The notes under the pieces: generated by a model
Databases searched by the model: none
Told to the model about the DNA's origin: nothing
The model's input: the letters and a program-made list of their open reading frames with translations, nothing else
In this document: one piece after another, positions 35,219-44,257 of the stretch
How the letters are laid out: each line of letters opens with the position of its first letter
Numbering within the stretch: position 1 is the stretch's first letter
Translations under genes and position numbers: made by a program
NCBI RefSeq assembly: GCF_012524115.1
Contig: NZ_JAAZWB010000081.1
Span: forward strand, 164,273 to 228,272
Length of the DNA stretch: 64,000 nt
Direction: 5' to 3'
Source of the DNA: Bacillus sp. RO1
GTDB lineage: Bacteria > Bacillota > Bacilli > Bacillales > Bacillaceae_I

Positions 35219-38014
35219 TTAAGCTACCACTCGACGTCTTGCAATCCAAACCCCAGCAGCACCAACAACCAACATAACTAATCCAATTAAGATAAAGTTT
35301 AATGTGTTCGTTGCTGTTACAGGAAGCTTATTGCCTTTTTTCGTGTCGGAAGTTGGTTGTTTAACCGTAGGGTCTTTACCTTCTACCGGCTTTACCACTA
35401 CTGGTGGTGTGTTCTCTTCTTCCTCATTCTCATCCACCGGCTCTTCTTCAGATGGTAGTGTGGATACCTCAACTTCATTGTAATCCATTTCCCACCCATC
35501 AACATCCACCGGGATAACTGCAATGGTATATAAAGTGTCTGACATCAAATCAGTGAAAAGGAAAGAGGTATCATTCGTGATATCAACAATCTCTCCATCT
35601 AAAAGCACTTGATAATGATCGACTTCGTCTGCCCACTCGTAAGTCCATTCGATTTCAATTGTACTGTCAGTAACATCTACTACGTCAATGGTAAGCGCAG
35701 ATGTGCCGTAGAATTCTTCCTCAGTCAGATAAACGTTCACACCAAGCTCTCTAAGTTGCTCCACAATCGCGAGTTCAGGAGAGCCTTCCTCAAATGTTAA
35801 CCCTTCAATACCGAAAAGTGTTACTTCCCACAGGTATTCAAGTTCCAAAAGAACGCTGATATCTGTGATGTTTGTGTAATGCAGGTACAATATTTCTAGA
35901 TCTTGCAACCCGCTTAAGCCGGAAATATTAGAAATAGGGTTGTAAGAAAGGTCCAAATAACTAATATATAAATCTTTTAAAGCGCTGATATCTGTTATAA
36001 GATTGTCCGATAATGTTAGTGCATATAAAGATTCCATTCCTTTTAAAGGAGAAAGGTCTTTAATTTCATTAGCACTAACATCCAAATCAAGCAAGTTCAC
36101 TGCATGTTCGATTCCATTCAGCTTTTTAATACCCATCCAAGAAGCATATAAGTATTCAAGTCGTTCCATATCAGACTGATAAATGTCACGATTAAGTTCT
36201 TGGAGGCCAAGTTGATAACGGATGGCTTCGTTTAAGGCACTATCAGGAATTTTAACAATATCACCCGTTGGTAGTGCCAGGGTCTGTGCCATATCAGAAT
36301 TCTCATGAAGTAGAGTAGTGCCATCCTCATCATACATTTCTACTTTTATGATGTAATCTTTTAACGGTTCAAGCCCCAAAATGGTCATTTCATTCATATA
36401 AGTTTCTGCGTAGAATTCACCATTTACGTACACTTTATAAAGATATTCTTTCTCATAATCTTCTTCGTTTTCTGTGTAGTACCACCAACCAAGAGAGATG
36501 CTTTGTTCGGTTGTGCTGTAGAATTCCAACTCTAAAGGCTCAAAGTATCCTTCTTCTAAAACATCCACATATACACCAGCTTCAGCCCATACATTTAGTA
36601 CATCCCAAGCTGATGATTCAGGAGAGAAGTCAACGTTAGTATCTGCTAAGGTGATAAATGTTAGATGAATTAAATTTGCCAATCCTGAAATGTCTGAGAT
36701 CTTTGTATTGTGTAAAAGTAGACCTTCAAGATTTGTTAAACCAACCAACGCATCAATTTTCGTAATAGGGTTGTTCCCTAGTCCGAGAATATAAAGATTG
36801 GTTAAATTGCTTAATGGATTAATATCCGTAACGTTATTCTCTTCGATGTCCAACATGAAAAGCTTTGTCAATCCTGCAAGAGGAGATAGATCTTGAATGC
36901 TATTGTCGTAAAGGAATAAAATTTCCAAATTGACTGCTTTCTCCAAGCCTTTTAGACTTGTAATACCAAGGGAACTTGCATCAAGCATGGTCAAGTGTTG
37001 CATATCGCTTTCGCGGATTTCCCTGTCTAGGTTCATCTGTGTTTGAATGGCAAGTTTAAGGTTTGCATCCTCAAATTTCACCACGTCACCTGATGGGGCA
37101 GGAAGTGTGTTTATTTCCAACGTTTCTTCTAATAACAAATTATTGTTTTTATCTAATGCCTTCACCTTAACTTTGTACAGAGTGTCAGGTGTTAAATTTG
37201 TAAATTCGTAATCCGATAGTCTAGGACCGCCTGAAGTGATGAGAGTATCATTAAGATAGAGCTCATATTTGGCAATTCTTCCAATGCTCCTGTCAATGTA
37301 TCCAAACCACATGACGGCAAAAGAATGTTCATTGACGAACATTTTTTCGAGATATAGGAAGGATTCCTCTTTTTCCCCTATTATGCTGTTCATTAAGAGG
37401 TTCTCTTTTTCTGTAGGAACAAAGTTCACTTCTGCTCCGTCTACCTCTTCTATAGTAGATTCAGAGTTTTCCTCTTCCTCAGTGGATGGAGTAGAATCTA
37501 CGGAAGGGACGGATTCATCCTCACTTGAGACAGTCTCGTTTTCAACGGTCTCCGTATTACTTTCTTCTGTAACTGTTTCTTCCGTATTATCTGTTGAAAC
37601 AGTTTCTTCTGCACTTTCTACCAAATCCACTACCACTTTATTGCTTTCTAAAGCTTGGCCATTCAAGTTCCATACGACACCATACTCGATAGCTGTTGGG
37701 TTATCTACCTTGTCTGTATATGTATAGACTTTAGTGAATTCTGTAGCCTGGTCCACTAGTTCTTCAGGGGCCACTTCAACTGCATCACCATTTTTCACTA
37801 CTATAAAGCTTTGTTCGTCACTGCCTGATAAAGGATCCTCGCTAGTAGTCTCCCAAACTAAAACATTTCCATCCTCCGATGGCACTGCTTCCCTTAATAA
37901 TACCTTTGACGTTCCATCTTCGGTTTCTTCCGAATAGGCATGTGCAGCAGGACTTACTAATGAAAGTAGTAAGGTAAATACAACCATTACATTTAGCCAA
38001 AAACTCCTTTTCAA
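35219..38014 (-). CDS. leucine-rich-repeat, Fn3-like surface protein with LPVTA anchor
   Basis: A 931-residue secreted protein. Signal peptide about 1-26 (NVMVVFTLLLSLVSPAAHA). An acidic Ser/Thr/Glu-rich stretch lies at about 130-195. Three Fn3-like modules (ending in TLYKVKVKALD, LKDYIIKVEMYD, SDTLYTIAVIPVD) alternate with two blocks of internalin-type leucine-rich repeats: NLEILFLYDN.IQDLSPL and YLDLSYNPISNISGLSGL. A Pro/Glu spacer leads to LPVTA (897-901), membrane segment and RRR tail. It probably binds a polymer or host/partner surface; no enzyme motif is seen. The sorting signal NKLPVTAT matches that of the amylopullulanase, implying the same sortase. Confidence 0.9.
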   Translation of the reverse strand: MKRSFWLNVMVVFTLLLSLVSPAAHAYSEETEDGTSKVLLREAVPSEDGNVLVWETTSEDPLSGSDEQSFIVVKNGDAVEVAPEELVDQATEFTKVYTYTDKVDNPTAIEYGVVWNLNGQALESNKVVVDLVESAEETVSTDNTEETVTEESNTETVENETVSSEDESVPSVDSTPSTEEEENSESTIEEVDGAEVNFVPTEKENLLMNSIIGEKEESFLYLEKMFVNEHSFAVMWFGYIDRSIGRIAKYELYLNDTLITSGGPRLSDYEFTNLTPDTLYKVKVKALDKNNNLLLEETLEINTLPAPSGDVVKFEDANLKLAIQTQMNLDREIRESDMQHLTMLDASSLGITSLKGLEKAVNLEILFLYDNSIQDLSPLAGLTKLFMLDIEENNVTDINPLSNLTNLYILGLGNNPITKIDALVGLTNLEGLLLHNTKISDISGLANLIHLTFITLADTNVDFSPESSAWDVLNVWAEAGVYVDVLEEGYFEPLELEFYSTTEQSISLGWWYYTENEEDYEKEYLYKVYVNGEFYAETYMNEMTILGLEPLKDYIIKVEMYDEDGTTLLHENSDMAQTLALPTGDIVKIPDSALNEAIRYQLGLQELNRDIYQSDMERLEYLYASWMGIKKLNGIEHAVNLLDLDVSANEIKDLSPLKGMESLYALTLSDNLITDISALKDLYISYLDLSYNPISNISGLSGLQDLEILYLHYTNITDISVLLELEYLWEVTLFGIEGLTFEEGSPELAIVEQLRELGVNVYLTEEEFYGTSALTIDVVDVTDSTIEIEWTYEWADEVDHYQVLLDGEIVDITNDTSFLFTDLMSDTLYTIAVIPVDVDGWEMDYNEVEVSTLPSEEEPVDENEEEENTPPVVVKPVEGKDPTVKQPTSDTKKGNKLPVTATNTLNFILIGLVMLVVGAAGVWIARRRVVA

Positions 38015-38151
38015 CTAAAACAATCCCCCATTTCAAAAATATAGAAATTTACCCAACAGAAAGATTATACTACCAAAGTTCGTTTTAGAGAATTACTTTT
38101 TTATGTAATTTTGTAGAAAAATATGGATAATTGTAAAAGGAGGAATAGTGG

Positions 38152-38322
38152 GTGAAGCGAAAGGGGGATAATACGCCGGATATTCACTGCATCTCCATGA
38201 GGAAGGAATGCAGATTGAGCATCCGGCTCTCCTGTATATTAGCAACAGATTGGTGTAACCTTACTCCACGATTAGGTTGCAGCAAGATCTTACTAATTCA
38301 TGATGAAATCTTAGTCTTTTAA
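38152..38322 (+). CDS. possible small protein overlapping the end of comK
   Basis: A 56-residue frame starting at GTG eight bases after AAAAGGAGG. It encodes MKRKGDNTPDIHCISMRKEC and further Cys/Arg-rich text, and overlaps the 3' end of the comK-like gene on the opposite strand by 12 bases. Composition is unusual, so only the strong ribosome site supports it. Confidence 0.28.
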   Translation: MKRKGDNTPDIHCISMRKECRLSIRLSCILATDWCNLTPRLGCSKILLIHDEILVF

Positions 38323-38844
38323 CTTACGAGTTTTTGATGAGCGCTTTACTTTAGGGTTTAACGAAAAATTGAACTGTTTGTTTGAACAGAAACGAGTTAA
38401 TACGACAGAGGCTTTTTTTACCTGTTCATAAATTGTGATGGCAGATACATTGAGAATTAAACGATCATGATTGTTAAACACCACCACACATCTCGTGGAG
38501 GAAATGGCTTCAACATGTGACAAATGGTGAAGAAATAGCCAGCAACATGCTTCCTGATCAGGAGAATGTGTTGGAATGGCAATAATCCCTTCAGCCTGGT
38601 CAATTAGAATAGGCGTCTTTTGAATATAATTGGTAAAATGAATGGTTGCAATCCGACGTCCATCATAAGTACTACTGTCATCTAAACAGCCGGTATGTAA
38701 AATATCCCTTGCGGTGTCATCAGTCATATAGTCCCCCTCGATATCCTTAATGTAGGTTTGATATTGAGGATGCCTATGTGCCTGCAATGCCATTGTCGAA
38801 AGACCAATCTGATATTGATAAATCACTTGAAGCTCTTTCCCCAT
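38311..38844 (-). CDS. comK: competence transcription factor ComK-like protein
   Basis: A 177-residue protein resembling ComK: SSTYDGRRIATIHFTNYIQKTPILIDQAEGIIAIPT, then ACCWLFLHHLSHVE, then a region matching ComK N-G-K plus a final VVLTRFCSNK. ComK switches on DNA-uptake genes by binding AT-rich K-boxes. Bacillus genomes may carry one or two ComK homologues; which one this is cannot be told here. The start follows GGGAGGGA. A cre-like palindrome lies about 31 bases upstream, and loose AAAA-N-TTTT boxes farther up could allow autoregulation. Confidence 0.8.
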   Translation of the reverse strand: MGKELQVIYQYQIGLSTMALQAHRHPQYQTYIKDIEGDYMTDDTARDILHTGCLDDSSTYDGRRIATIHFTNYIQKTPILIDQAEGIIAIPTHSPDQEACCWLFLHHLSHVEAISSTRCVVVFNNHDRLILNVSAITIYEQVKKASVVLTRFCSNKQFNFSLNPKVKRSSKTRKLKD

Positions 38845-38874
38845 CGGTTTCTAACTCCCTCCCATACAATTAAA

Positions 38875-38970
38875 ATAAAGCGCTTACAAATCCTATTATA
38901 TATAAAGTGGTAAAAAATACCTAGTACTTTTAAAAGAAAATTGTGATTTTTTGTAAAAAATTGTAGTTTC
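38875..38970 (-). promoter_or_regulatory. comK upstream region: cre-like site and A/T boxes
   Basis: TGTAAGCGCTTTAT (reverse of 38875-38888) fits a CcpA cre. TATAAT (reverse of 38895-38900) is a candidate -10. AAAATTGTGATTTT at 38937-38950 loosely resembles the ComK-box AAAA-N5-TTTT. Confidence 0.45.
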
Positions 38971-38971
38971 C

Positions 38972-39010
38972 ACACAAAAAAGAACGGAGCAAAAATATCC
39001 GCTCCGGTTA
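38972..39010 (-). terminator. terminator of galE
   Basis: Minus strand CGGAGCGG, loop, GCTCCGTTCTTTTTT. Confidence 0.8.
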
Positions 39011-39012
39011 TC

Positions 39013-40050
39013 TCATATCTTCGTTATTTGCCCTGTCAAAGATTCCACTGCTACACCATTATTGATTTGCCATTTCCATGCATCTAAGCACATTTCTTCT
39101 AAATTCCTTTCAGCTTGCCACCCGAGAACCTTCCTAGCTTTAGATGCGTCTGCATAACAAACCGCTACATCCCCATCCCTCCTTGCTATGATCCTATAGG
39201 GAATAGGTTTGCCTGAGACCTTCTCAAAGACGCGAACAATCTCAAGGACACTATATCCATTACCAGTCCCAAGGTTAAATGCTTCTAAACCACTTGAAAC
39301 TGACCCATACTCTAATGCTTTGACATGCCCCAATGCTAAATCAACCACATGAATATAATCACGTACACCTGTACCATCACTGGTGTTATAATCCCCTCCA
39401 AAAACATGTAATTCTGGAAGCTTTCCAATAGCCACCTGAGAAATATAAGGAAGGAGGTTATTCGGAATACCTTGTGGATCTTCTCCGATGCGACCACTTT
39501 CATGCGCACCAATCGGATTAAAATACCTTAAAAGTGAGATGCTTAAATTTTTGTTGGAATAACTAAAGTCCCTTAACATCTCTTCTATTATTAATTTTGT
39601 ACGTCCGTAAGGGTTTGTTGCATTTAATGGAGAGAGTTCCGTAAGGGGGAGTTGTTCTGGCATCCCATAGACAGTTGCAGATGAACTAAAAACTAAATTA
39701 TTCACACCATAATATTCCATGAGTTTACAGAGATTGATTGTACCTGCTACATTATTTTGATAGTAAAGGAGAGGGGGTTGGACGGATTCCCCGACAGCTT
39801 TAAGTCCTGCAAGATGTATAATAGCTTCTATATTATGAGAGTTAAATACTCGTTCCATATCTCTCATATTGAGTATATCTACCATATAAAATGAAAAATG
39901 TTTTCCAGTAAGTTCACGTACCCGGTCTAATGTTTCCTTTCTACTGTTTGCTAAATTGTCTACAACAATTATCTCATGTCCAGCATTAAGTAGTTCCACA
40001 CATACGTGACTCCCGATATAGCCTGCTCCACCTGTAACTAAAATGGGCAA
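39013..40050 (-). CDS. galE: UDP-glucose 4-epimerase
   Basis: A 345-residue short-chain dehydrogenase that interconverts UDP-glucose and UDP-galactose. NAD-binding GGAGYIGSH near residue 7, SSSATVYG near 122-129, catalytic Y148 and K152 in YGRTK, and FNPIGAHESGRIGEDP are all typical. Length matches the family (about 330-345). It supplies UDP-galactose for wall or capsule sugars, or takes part in galactose use. It stands alone with its own terminator. Confidence 0.95.
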   Translation of the reverse strand: MPILVTGGAGYIGSHVCVELLNAGHEIIVVDNLANSRKETLDRVRELTGKHFSFYMVDILNMRDMERVFNSHNIEAIIHLAGLKAVGESVQPPLLYYQNNVAGTINLCKLMEYYGVNNLVFSSSATVYGMPEQLPLTELSPLNATNPYGRTKLIIEEMLRDFSYSNKNLSISLLRYFNPIGAHESGRIGEDPQGIPNNLLPYISQVAIGKLPELHVFGGDYNTSDGTGVRDYIHVVDLALGHVKALEYGSVSSGLEAFNLGTGNGYSVLEIVRVFEKVSGKPIPYRIIARRDGDVAVCYADASKARKVLGWQAERNLEEMCLDAWKWQINNGVAVESLTGQITKI

Positions 40051-40268
40051 AATAAATCCCTCCCTTTCTTTATATCTAACATAATATTCTTTATAAAGAA
40101 CAAAATACCTTTATTTTTGTGTGTTATTTTCTTAATAAAAAACAAAATAAGCTATTTTTAAGGGGGGCCGAAAAAACATAAGAGTTTTAGACTGGTAGAG
40201 CAATGATATGCATTGTGCTATACTATCTAATGTCTAGTAAATTTTAACAGCTTTGAGGGAGAAGTAGG

Positions 40269-40775
40269 ATGCAGTTGCAGTTGCCAAAAAATATGATTGC
40301 CGTAATATCTTGGACACTTGTTGTCAGTTGGATGGCATTGATTTTCTTTTTATCTGCTCAGCACGCAGAGCAGTCAGCTGACTTGAGCGGAGGAATTACA
40401 GAGTTAGTAAATGAGGTAGTGGAACAGGTCGCACCTGAAGCAGAATTTCACATAGATGAGATTAGTTTCTTCGTTAGAAAGAACGCGCACTTTTTTGCTT
40501 ATATGCTGCTTGCGGTTCTCACATTGAATGCAGTCAGAAGAAGTGGGGGACGGGGCTGGTTGAGTATGGGAGTGGCATTTGTCATAACGGTCCTTTATGC
40601 CATTTCTGACGAAGTCCATCAGTTATTTGTTCCCGGCAGAAGCGGACAGATGAGTGATGTGCTGTTGGATAGCATCGGTGCTTTGGTGGGAATTACCCTG
40701 TATTTGGTGATAAGCCACAGGGCCGACAGAAACCACAAGGTCAAAAACAAAAAAGATAAAACTAATAATACCTAA
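40269..40775 (+). CDS. VanZ family membrane protein
   Basis: A 168-residue protein with four membrane segments, and the family motifs IFFLSAQ, VRKNAHFFAYMLL and YAISDEVHQLFVPGRSGQMSDVLLDS. VanZ proteins are widespread in Firmicutes and one confers low-level teicoplanin resistance, but most have no known role. A terminator follows. Confidence 0.88.
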   Translation: MQLQLPKNMIAVISWTLVVSWMALIFFLSAQHAEQSADLSGGITELVNEVVEQVAPEAEFHIDEISFFVRKNAHFFAYMLLAVLTLNAVRRSGGRGWLSMGVAFVITVLYAISDEVHQLFVPGRSGQMSDVLLDSIGALVGITLYLVISHRADRNHKVKNKKDKTNNT

Positions 40776-40778
40776 AAC

Positions 40779-40834
40779 CAAAAGCCTAAAAGAGGAAGGG
40801 AAAACCCTAACTCTTTTAGGCCTTATTTTTTTGG
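40779..40834. terminator. terminator after vanZ-like gene
   Basis: GCCTAAAAGAG, loop, CTCTTTTAGGC, T run. Confidence 0.85.
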
Positions 40835-40854
40835 GAGTTCTTTAGTGCTTTAAT

Positions 40855-40880
40855 TGACTGAGGGTCAGACCCCTCTTTAC
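40855..40880. repeat. GGGTCAGACCCC short repeat
   Basis: GAGGGTCAGACCCCTCTTTAC; same word at 42419-42441, and a related GGGTCTGACCCC near 54770. Both first copies sit at 3' ends of minus-strand genes. Confidence 0.6.
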
Positions 40881-40897
40881 GTCTTTATCACTACACC

Positions 40898-42277
40898 TCA
40901 ATAAAGCTTCCCCTGCCTGTATAGGACGGTGGAGAGTTTCATGACGGAGTGGATGTAGCAGTTTTGTCTTAGTGGGTGAGGGTCGCCAAAGAAGGCCGGC
41001 AGTATGGTGTCCATGGTGTTTTTCATTTTTTCGAGCAGGAGTTTGTAGACCTGTTCTTCGGTATAGAATTGGGTTTCGCGCCCTTGCATCCACTCAAAAT
41101 AGGACACGATGACCCCACCTGCATTTGCTAGGATATCCGGTATGATAATGACCCCTTTGTCACTTAAGTATTCGTCCGCTTCGCTTGTTACGGGAGCATT
41201 GGCGCCTTCGACAATAATCCGGGCTTTAATCTTTTCTTTATTTGCATCATGTATTTGATCTTCAAGTGCAGCTAAAATCAACGCGTCCACATCAAAATAT
41301 AAGATGTCCCCGCGGTCGCGAATGGTGGCTTTGATTTGAGCATCCTCCAATTGATTCTCAGTAGTTGGCAGATCTCCGCCGTTGAGTGCGACGAACTTTA
41401 CCAATGATGGGATATCAAGACCGTCCGAATTATATAAAGTGACATTCCGGTCGCTTACTGCTACCACTTTATTTTGCAGATGCTGACATTGATAAGCTTC
41501 CAATGCTGCAACAGATCCAACATTTCCAAATCCCTGAACCGCTATTTTCAGCGGGCTTCCGTCATACTCCAAAGCCGTCTTCGCAAAAACGTTTTCGTTG
41601 TTGGTCAGGAATTTACGCTGTTCTTTTAGGAAATCATGTAACAAGTAACGGAAGGAAAAGTAAACGCCTTTCCCTGTTGCCTCTCGGCGGCCAAGGGATC
41701 CACCATTTATCACACTTTTACCAGTAAAACTACCTTTATATGGCTGGCCTGGGCGAATGCTTTTGTACTCTGCCATCATCCAGTCCATTTCTCGTTCACC
41801 GGAACCCATGTCCGGGGCCGGAATATCCTTGTCTGGTCCTAAGATATCGCTAAAATATTGAACATATTTTTTGCAGATTAGATGGAGTTCCTTCACAGAA
41901 AAGGAACGGGGATCCAGTACGATGCCGCCCTTACCACCACCATAAGGCACGTCGTGTAAGGCGTTTTTCAATGTCATCAAAGAGGCAAGATTAATGACCT
42001 CTTCCTCGTTGACGGTTTCATGGAAGCGTATCCCGCCTTTATAAGGACCTAGAGCATTGTTGTGCTGTACGCGGAACGCGGGAATTCTAACAACGCTTCC
42101 ATTTTCGAGCGCAATTCGCAGAAATGATTTATGTAGATGGTTTGGTGTAGAAAGGATCGCACCCAGGGAGGTAAAAGCCTGCTTCCTGGAATCTCCATCA
42201 AGCTCTGGCAAAAAAGCAGAATCCTCCAGTAACGCATCCAAAGACTCTTGTACAATCTTCCTCGTCTGACTAGCCAT
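40898..42277 (-). CDS. Glu/Leu/Phe/Val-type dehydrogenase (glutamate dehydrogenase-like)
   Basis: A 459-residue amino-acid dehydrogenase. Substrate-binding PYKGGIRFH, catalytic lysine in YGGGKGGI, PAPDMGSGEREMDW, and Rossmann QGFGNVGS are visible. The start at 42277 follows GAGGAG; a GTG at 42286 lies too near it. It is longer than RocG or GudB of B. subtilis (about 425), because of an insert before the Rossmann domain (about residues 220-245), so it is a divergent branch; glutamate is the likeliest substrate but not proven. Confidence 0.83.
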   Translation of the reverse strand: MASQTRKIVQESLDALLEDSAFLPELDGDSRKQAFTSLGAILSTPNHLHKSFLRIALENGSVVRIPAFRVQHNNALGPYKGGIRFHETVNEEEVINLASLMTLKNALHDVPYGGGKGGIVLDPRSFSVKELHLICKKYVQYFSDILGPDKDIPAPDMGSGEREMDWMMAEYKSIRPGQPYKGSFTGKSVINGGSLGRREATGKGVYFSFRYLLHDFLKEQRKFLTNNENVFAKTALEYDGSPLKIAVQGFGNVGSVAALEAYQCQHLQNKVVAVSDRNVTLYNSDGLDIPSLVKFVALNGGDLPTTENQLEDAQIKATIRDRGDILYFDVDALILAALEDQIHDANKEKIKARIIVEGANAPVTSEADEYLSDKGVIIIPDILANAGGVIVSYFEWMQGRETQFYTEEQVYKLLLEKMKNTMDTILPAFFGDPHPLRQNCYIHSVMKLSTVLYRQGKLY

Positions 42278-42329
42278 AACTACCACTCCTCATTATCAGT
42301 ATATTCAAAAAGTATAACATACAACAAAA

Positions 42330-42365
42330 ACAAGTACCCCCGAGAAGGCTTCACTCGGGGGCACA
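42330..42365. terminator. hairpin in the gap upstream of the dehydrogenase gene
   Basis: CCCCCGAG, loop, CTCGGGGG. With no strong T run; could be the end of the minus-strand diguanylate cyclase unit read through, or a structured leader of the dehydrogenase. Confidence 0.45.
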
Positions 42366-42416
42366 AGAAAATAGAGGGGAACGGGCAAATCTTTATTGCG
42401 TTAGTGCTTTAATAGA

Positions 42417-42441
42417 GTGCGGGTCAGACCCCTCTTTACTC
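42417..42441. repeat. GGGTCAGACCCC short repeat
   Basis: GCGGGTCAGACCCCTCTTTAC, copy of the word at 40855. Confidence 0.55.
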
Positions 42442-42459
42442 CTTCATCTCTCCACCGTA

Positions 42460-44088
42460 CTAAACCACGCTTATCCGGTAGTTGTTGCGGCCGGCGTTTT
42501 TGACGGCGTAGAGGGCTTGGTCGGCTTTGCGGAAGAGTTGTTTGACGGTTGTTCCATTGGTTGGGTAAGTGGAGATGCCAATGGAGGATGTGGCATGTAT
42601 ATGGTGACCGTGAATGGCATAGGGGTTCCCTAATGTTGTCAGAATCCGGTCAGCCACTTTGTTTACCTGTGTCATGTCCTCGATGCCGTGAAGTAAGATG
42701 ACAAATTCATCTCCACCTAATCGTGCGACGATGTCGCCTTCTCTTATAGACATCATCAATCTTTTCGAGAACGCAATGAGCAGTTCATCCCCTATTTCGT
42801 GACCAAAAGTGTCGTTCACTTCCTTTAAATGATCACAATCTAAGAAGAACAACGCGAGCATGCTTTGGCTTCTTTCCGCATTTATCAACGATTCTTCTAT
42901 CTTTTCTTCTAGTAACCTTCTGTTGGGAAGCTCTGTCAGGCTATCATGATAGGCTTGAAAAGTAAGCTGTTCCTGCAGTTTTTCCCTTTCTTTTTCGATG
43001 AACCGTTTTTCCGTAATATCTTGGGCAATGATATATGTACCCTTTACAACGCCTTTTACAATGATAGGAACATTGGTGACGGACAAAAATAGGTCACGAC
43101 CCTTTGAATCAGGGAATAACAACTCATAGTTTGTAACCTCGCCACGCTTAGTCTTGTTCAGGTCTAAATCCGGAACAACCTTTTTGGCGTACTTCACAAT
43201 ATTAAACCCAATGATGACTTCGCTAGGATAACCTGTAATGGTCATACAGGCATCATTGATATTTTCAATAATCCCATCTTCATTTACCATACATACGGCA
43301 TTTTTATGATAGGAAAATAATGATTTATAGGCGTCATGGCTTTCTTCCAATTTTTCCTCTAGTTCTTTTAGATGCTGGATGTTGCGATAGATCATGGAAA
43401 TGGCAACGACTTTGTTTTCCTCATTCAGGATGGGAGAATAGCTGACAGAAGTATGAATGGACCTTCCTTCTTTTGTTAGCCGGACAGTTTCTTGGGAAGG
43501 AACCGATTGCCCTTTCATTATAAGAGCCAACGTTTCCAATGTTTGCGTTTTCAATTCTTTTGGTGTAATGGAGAATGATTCCCAAGATTGTCCGATCAGT
43601 TCTGAAGGACTCCAGCCAAATTGTTGGACAAATGCTCCATTAATTTTCAGAACGGCACCGTCCATGTCGATGACAAGCATGGCATCCACGGTGTTTGCTA
43701 CCAACGATTCGAGAAAAATATAATCCTCCGCTTTCTTTTTCATGGCACTTATATCTTTGGTGATTGCCAGCACAAATTTTTTCCCATCTTCCTCTATATA
43801 AGTGAGGCTTGTTTCAGAAGCGGGAAGATGACTTTCAAATAAATTCAAATCTGAGTAGGTTACAGGCTGCTTTGACTGTATGCACTTTGTGTAATTTTCG
43901 TCCAGTAAGGTAAAAACGGAAGGAGGAAGAACATCTACCAATCTTCTGCCCACCATATCTATCCCAAGCTTCTGTTGCGCAGAAGGGTTTACACTTGTGT
44001 ACCATAATTCGTTATCTTTCCACTCAACCAAGAAAACCATGTCGGCCATCTGATTAAAAAACAATGAAAATTGTTGTTTCATATTCAT
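42460..44088 (-). CDS. PAS-GGDEF diguanylate cyclase
   Basis: A 542-residue cytosolic protein with three PAS-type sensor domains (about 5-120, 125-240, 245-365) and a GGDEF domain (about 375-542). The active motif is RLGGDEF, and REGD five residues ahead is an intact RxxD inhibitory site. It should make cyclic di-GMP from GTP under feedback. It diverges from a GGDEF-EAL-PilZ gene, sharing the gap 44089-44257, so the two may be balanced regulators. Confidence 0.9.
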   Translation of the reverse strand: MNMKQQFSLFFNQMADMVFLVEWKDNELWYTSVNPSAQQKLGIDMVGRRLVDVLPPSVFTLLDENYTKCIQSKQPVTYSDLNLFESHLPASETSLTYIEEDGKKFVLAITKDISAMKKKAEDYIFLESLVANTVDAMLVIDMDGAVLKINGAFVQQFGWSPSELIGQSWESFSITPKELKTQTLETLALIMKGQSVPSQETVRLTKEGRSIHTSVSYSPILNEENKVVAISMIYRNIQHLKELEEKLEESHDAYKSLFSYHKNAVCMVNEDGIIENINDACMTITGYPSEVIIGFNIVKYAKKVVPDLDLNKTKRGEVTNYELLFPDSKGRDLFLSVTNVPIIVKGVVKGTYIIAQDITEKRFIEKEREKLQEQLTFQAYHDSLTELPNRRLLEEKIEESLINAERSQSMLALFFLDCDHLKEVNDTFGHEIGDELLIAFSKRLMMSIREGDIVARLGGDEFVILLHGIEDMTQVNKVADRILTTLGNPYAIHGHHIHATSSIGISTYPTNGTTVKQLFRKADQALYAVKNAGRNNYRISVV

Positions 44089-44257
44089 GATACTCCTACT
44101 TTTCTCAAAAGATTTATCTATCAGTTTGGTATATTTATTCTAACTAATTAAAAGATTCGCAAATAAGTATATTATACCAATTGTAAAAGTATTAGAAAAA
44201 TATTAATATGTTTATATTAATTGTAATATAAAAGAAACATTTTACTAGGGGTAGAGA

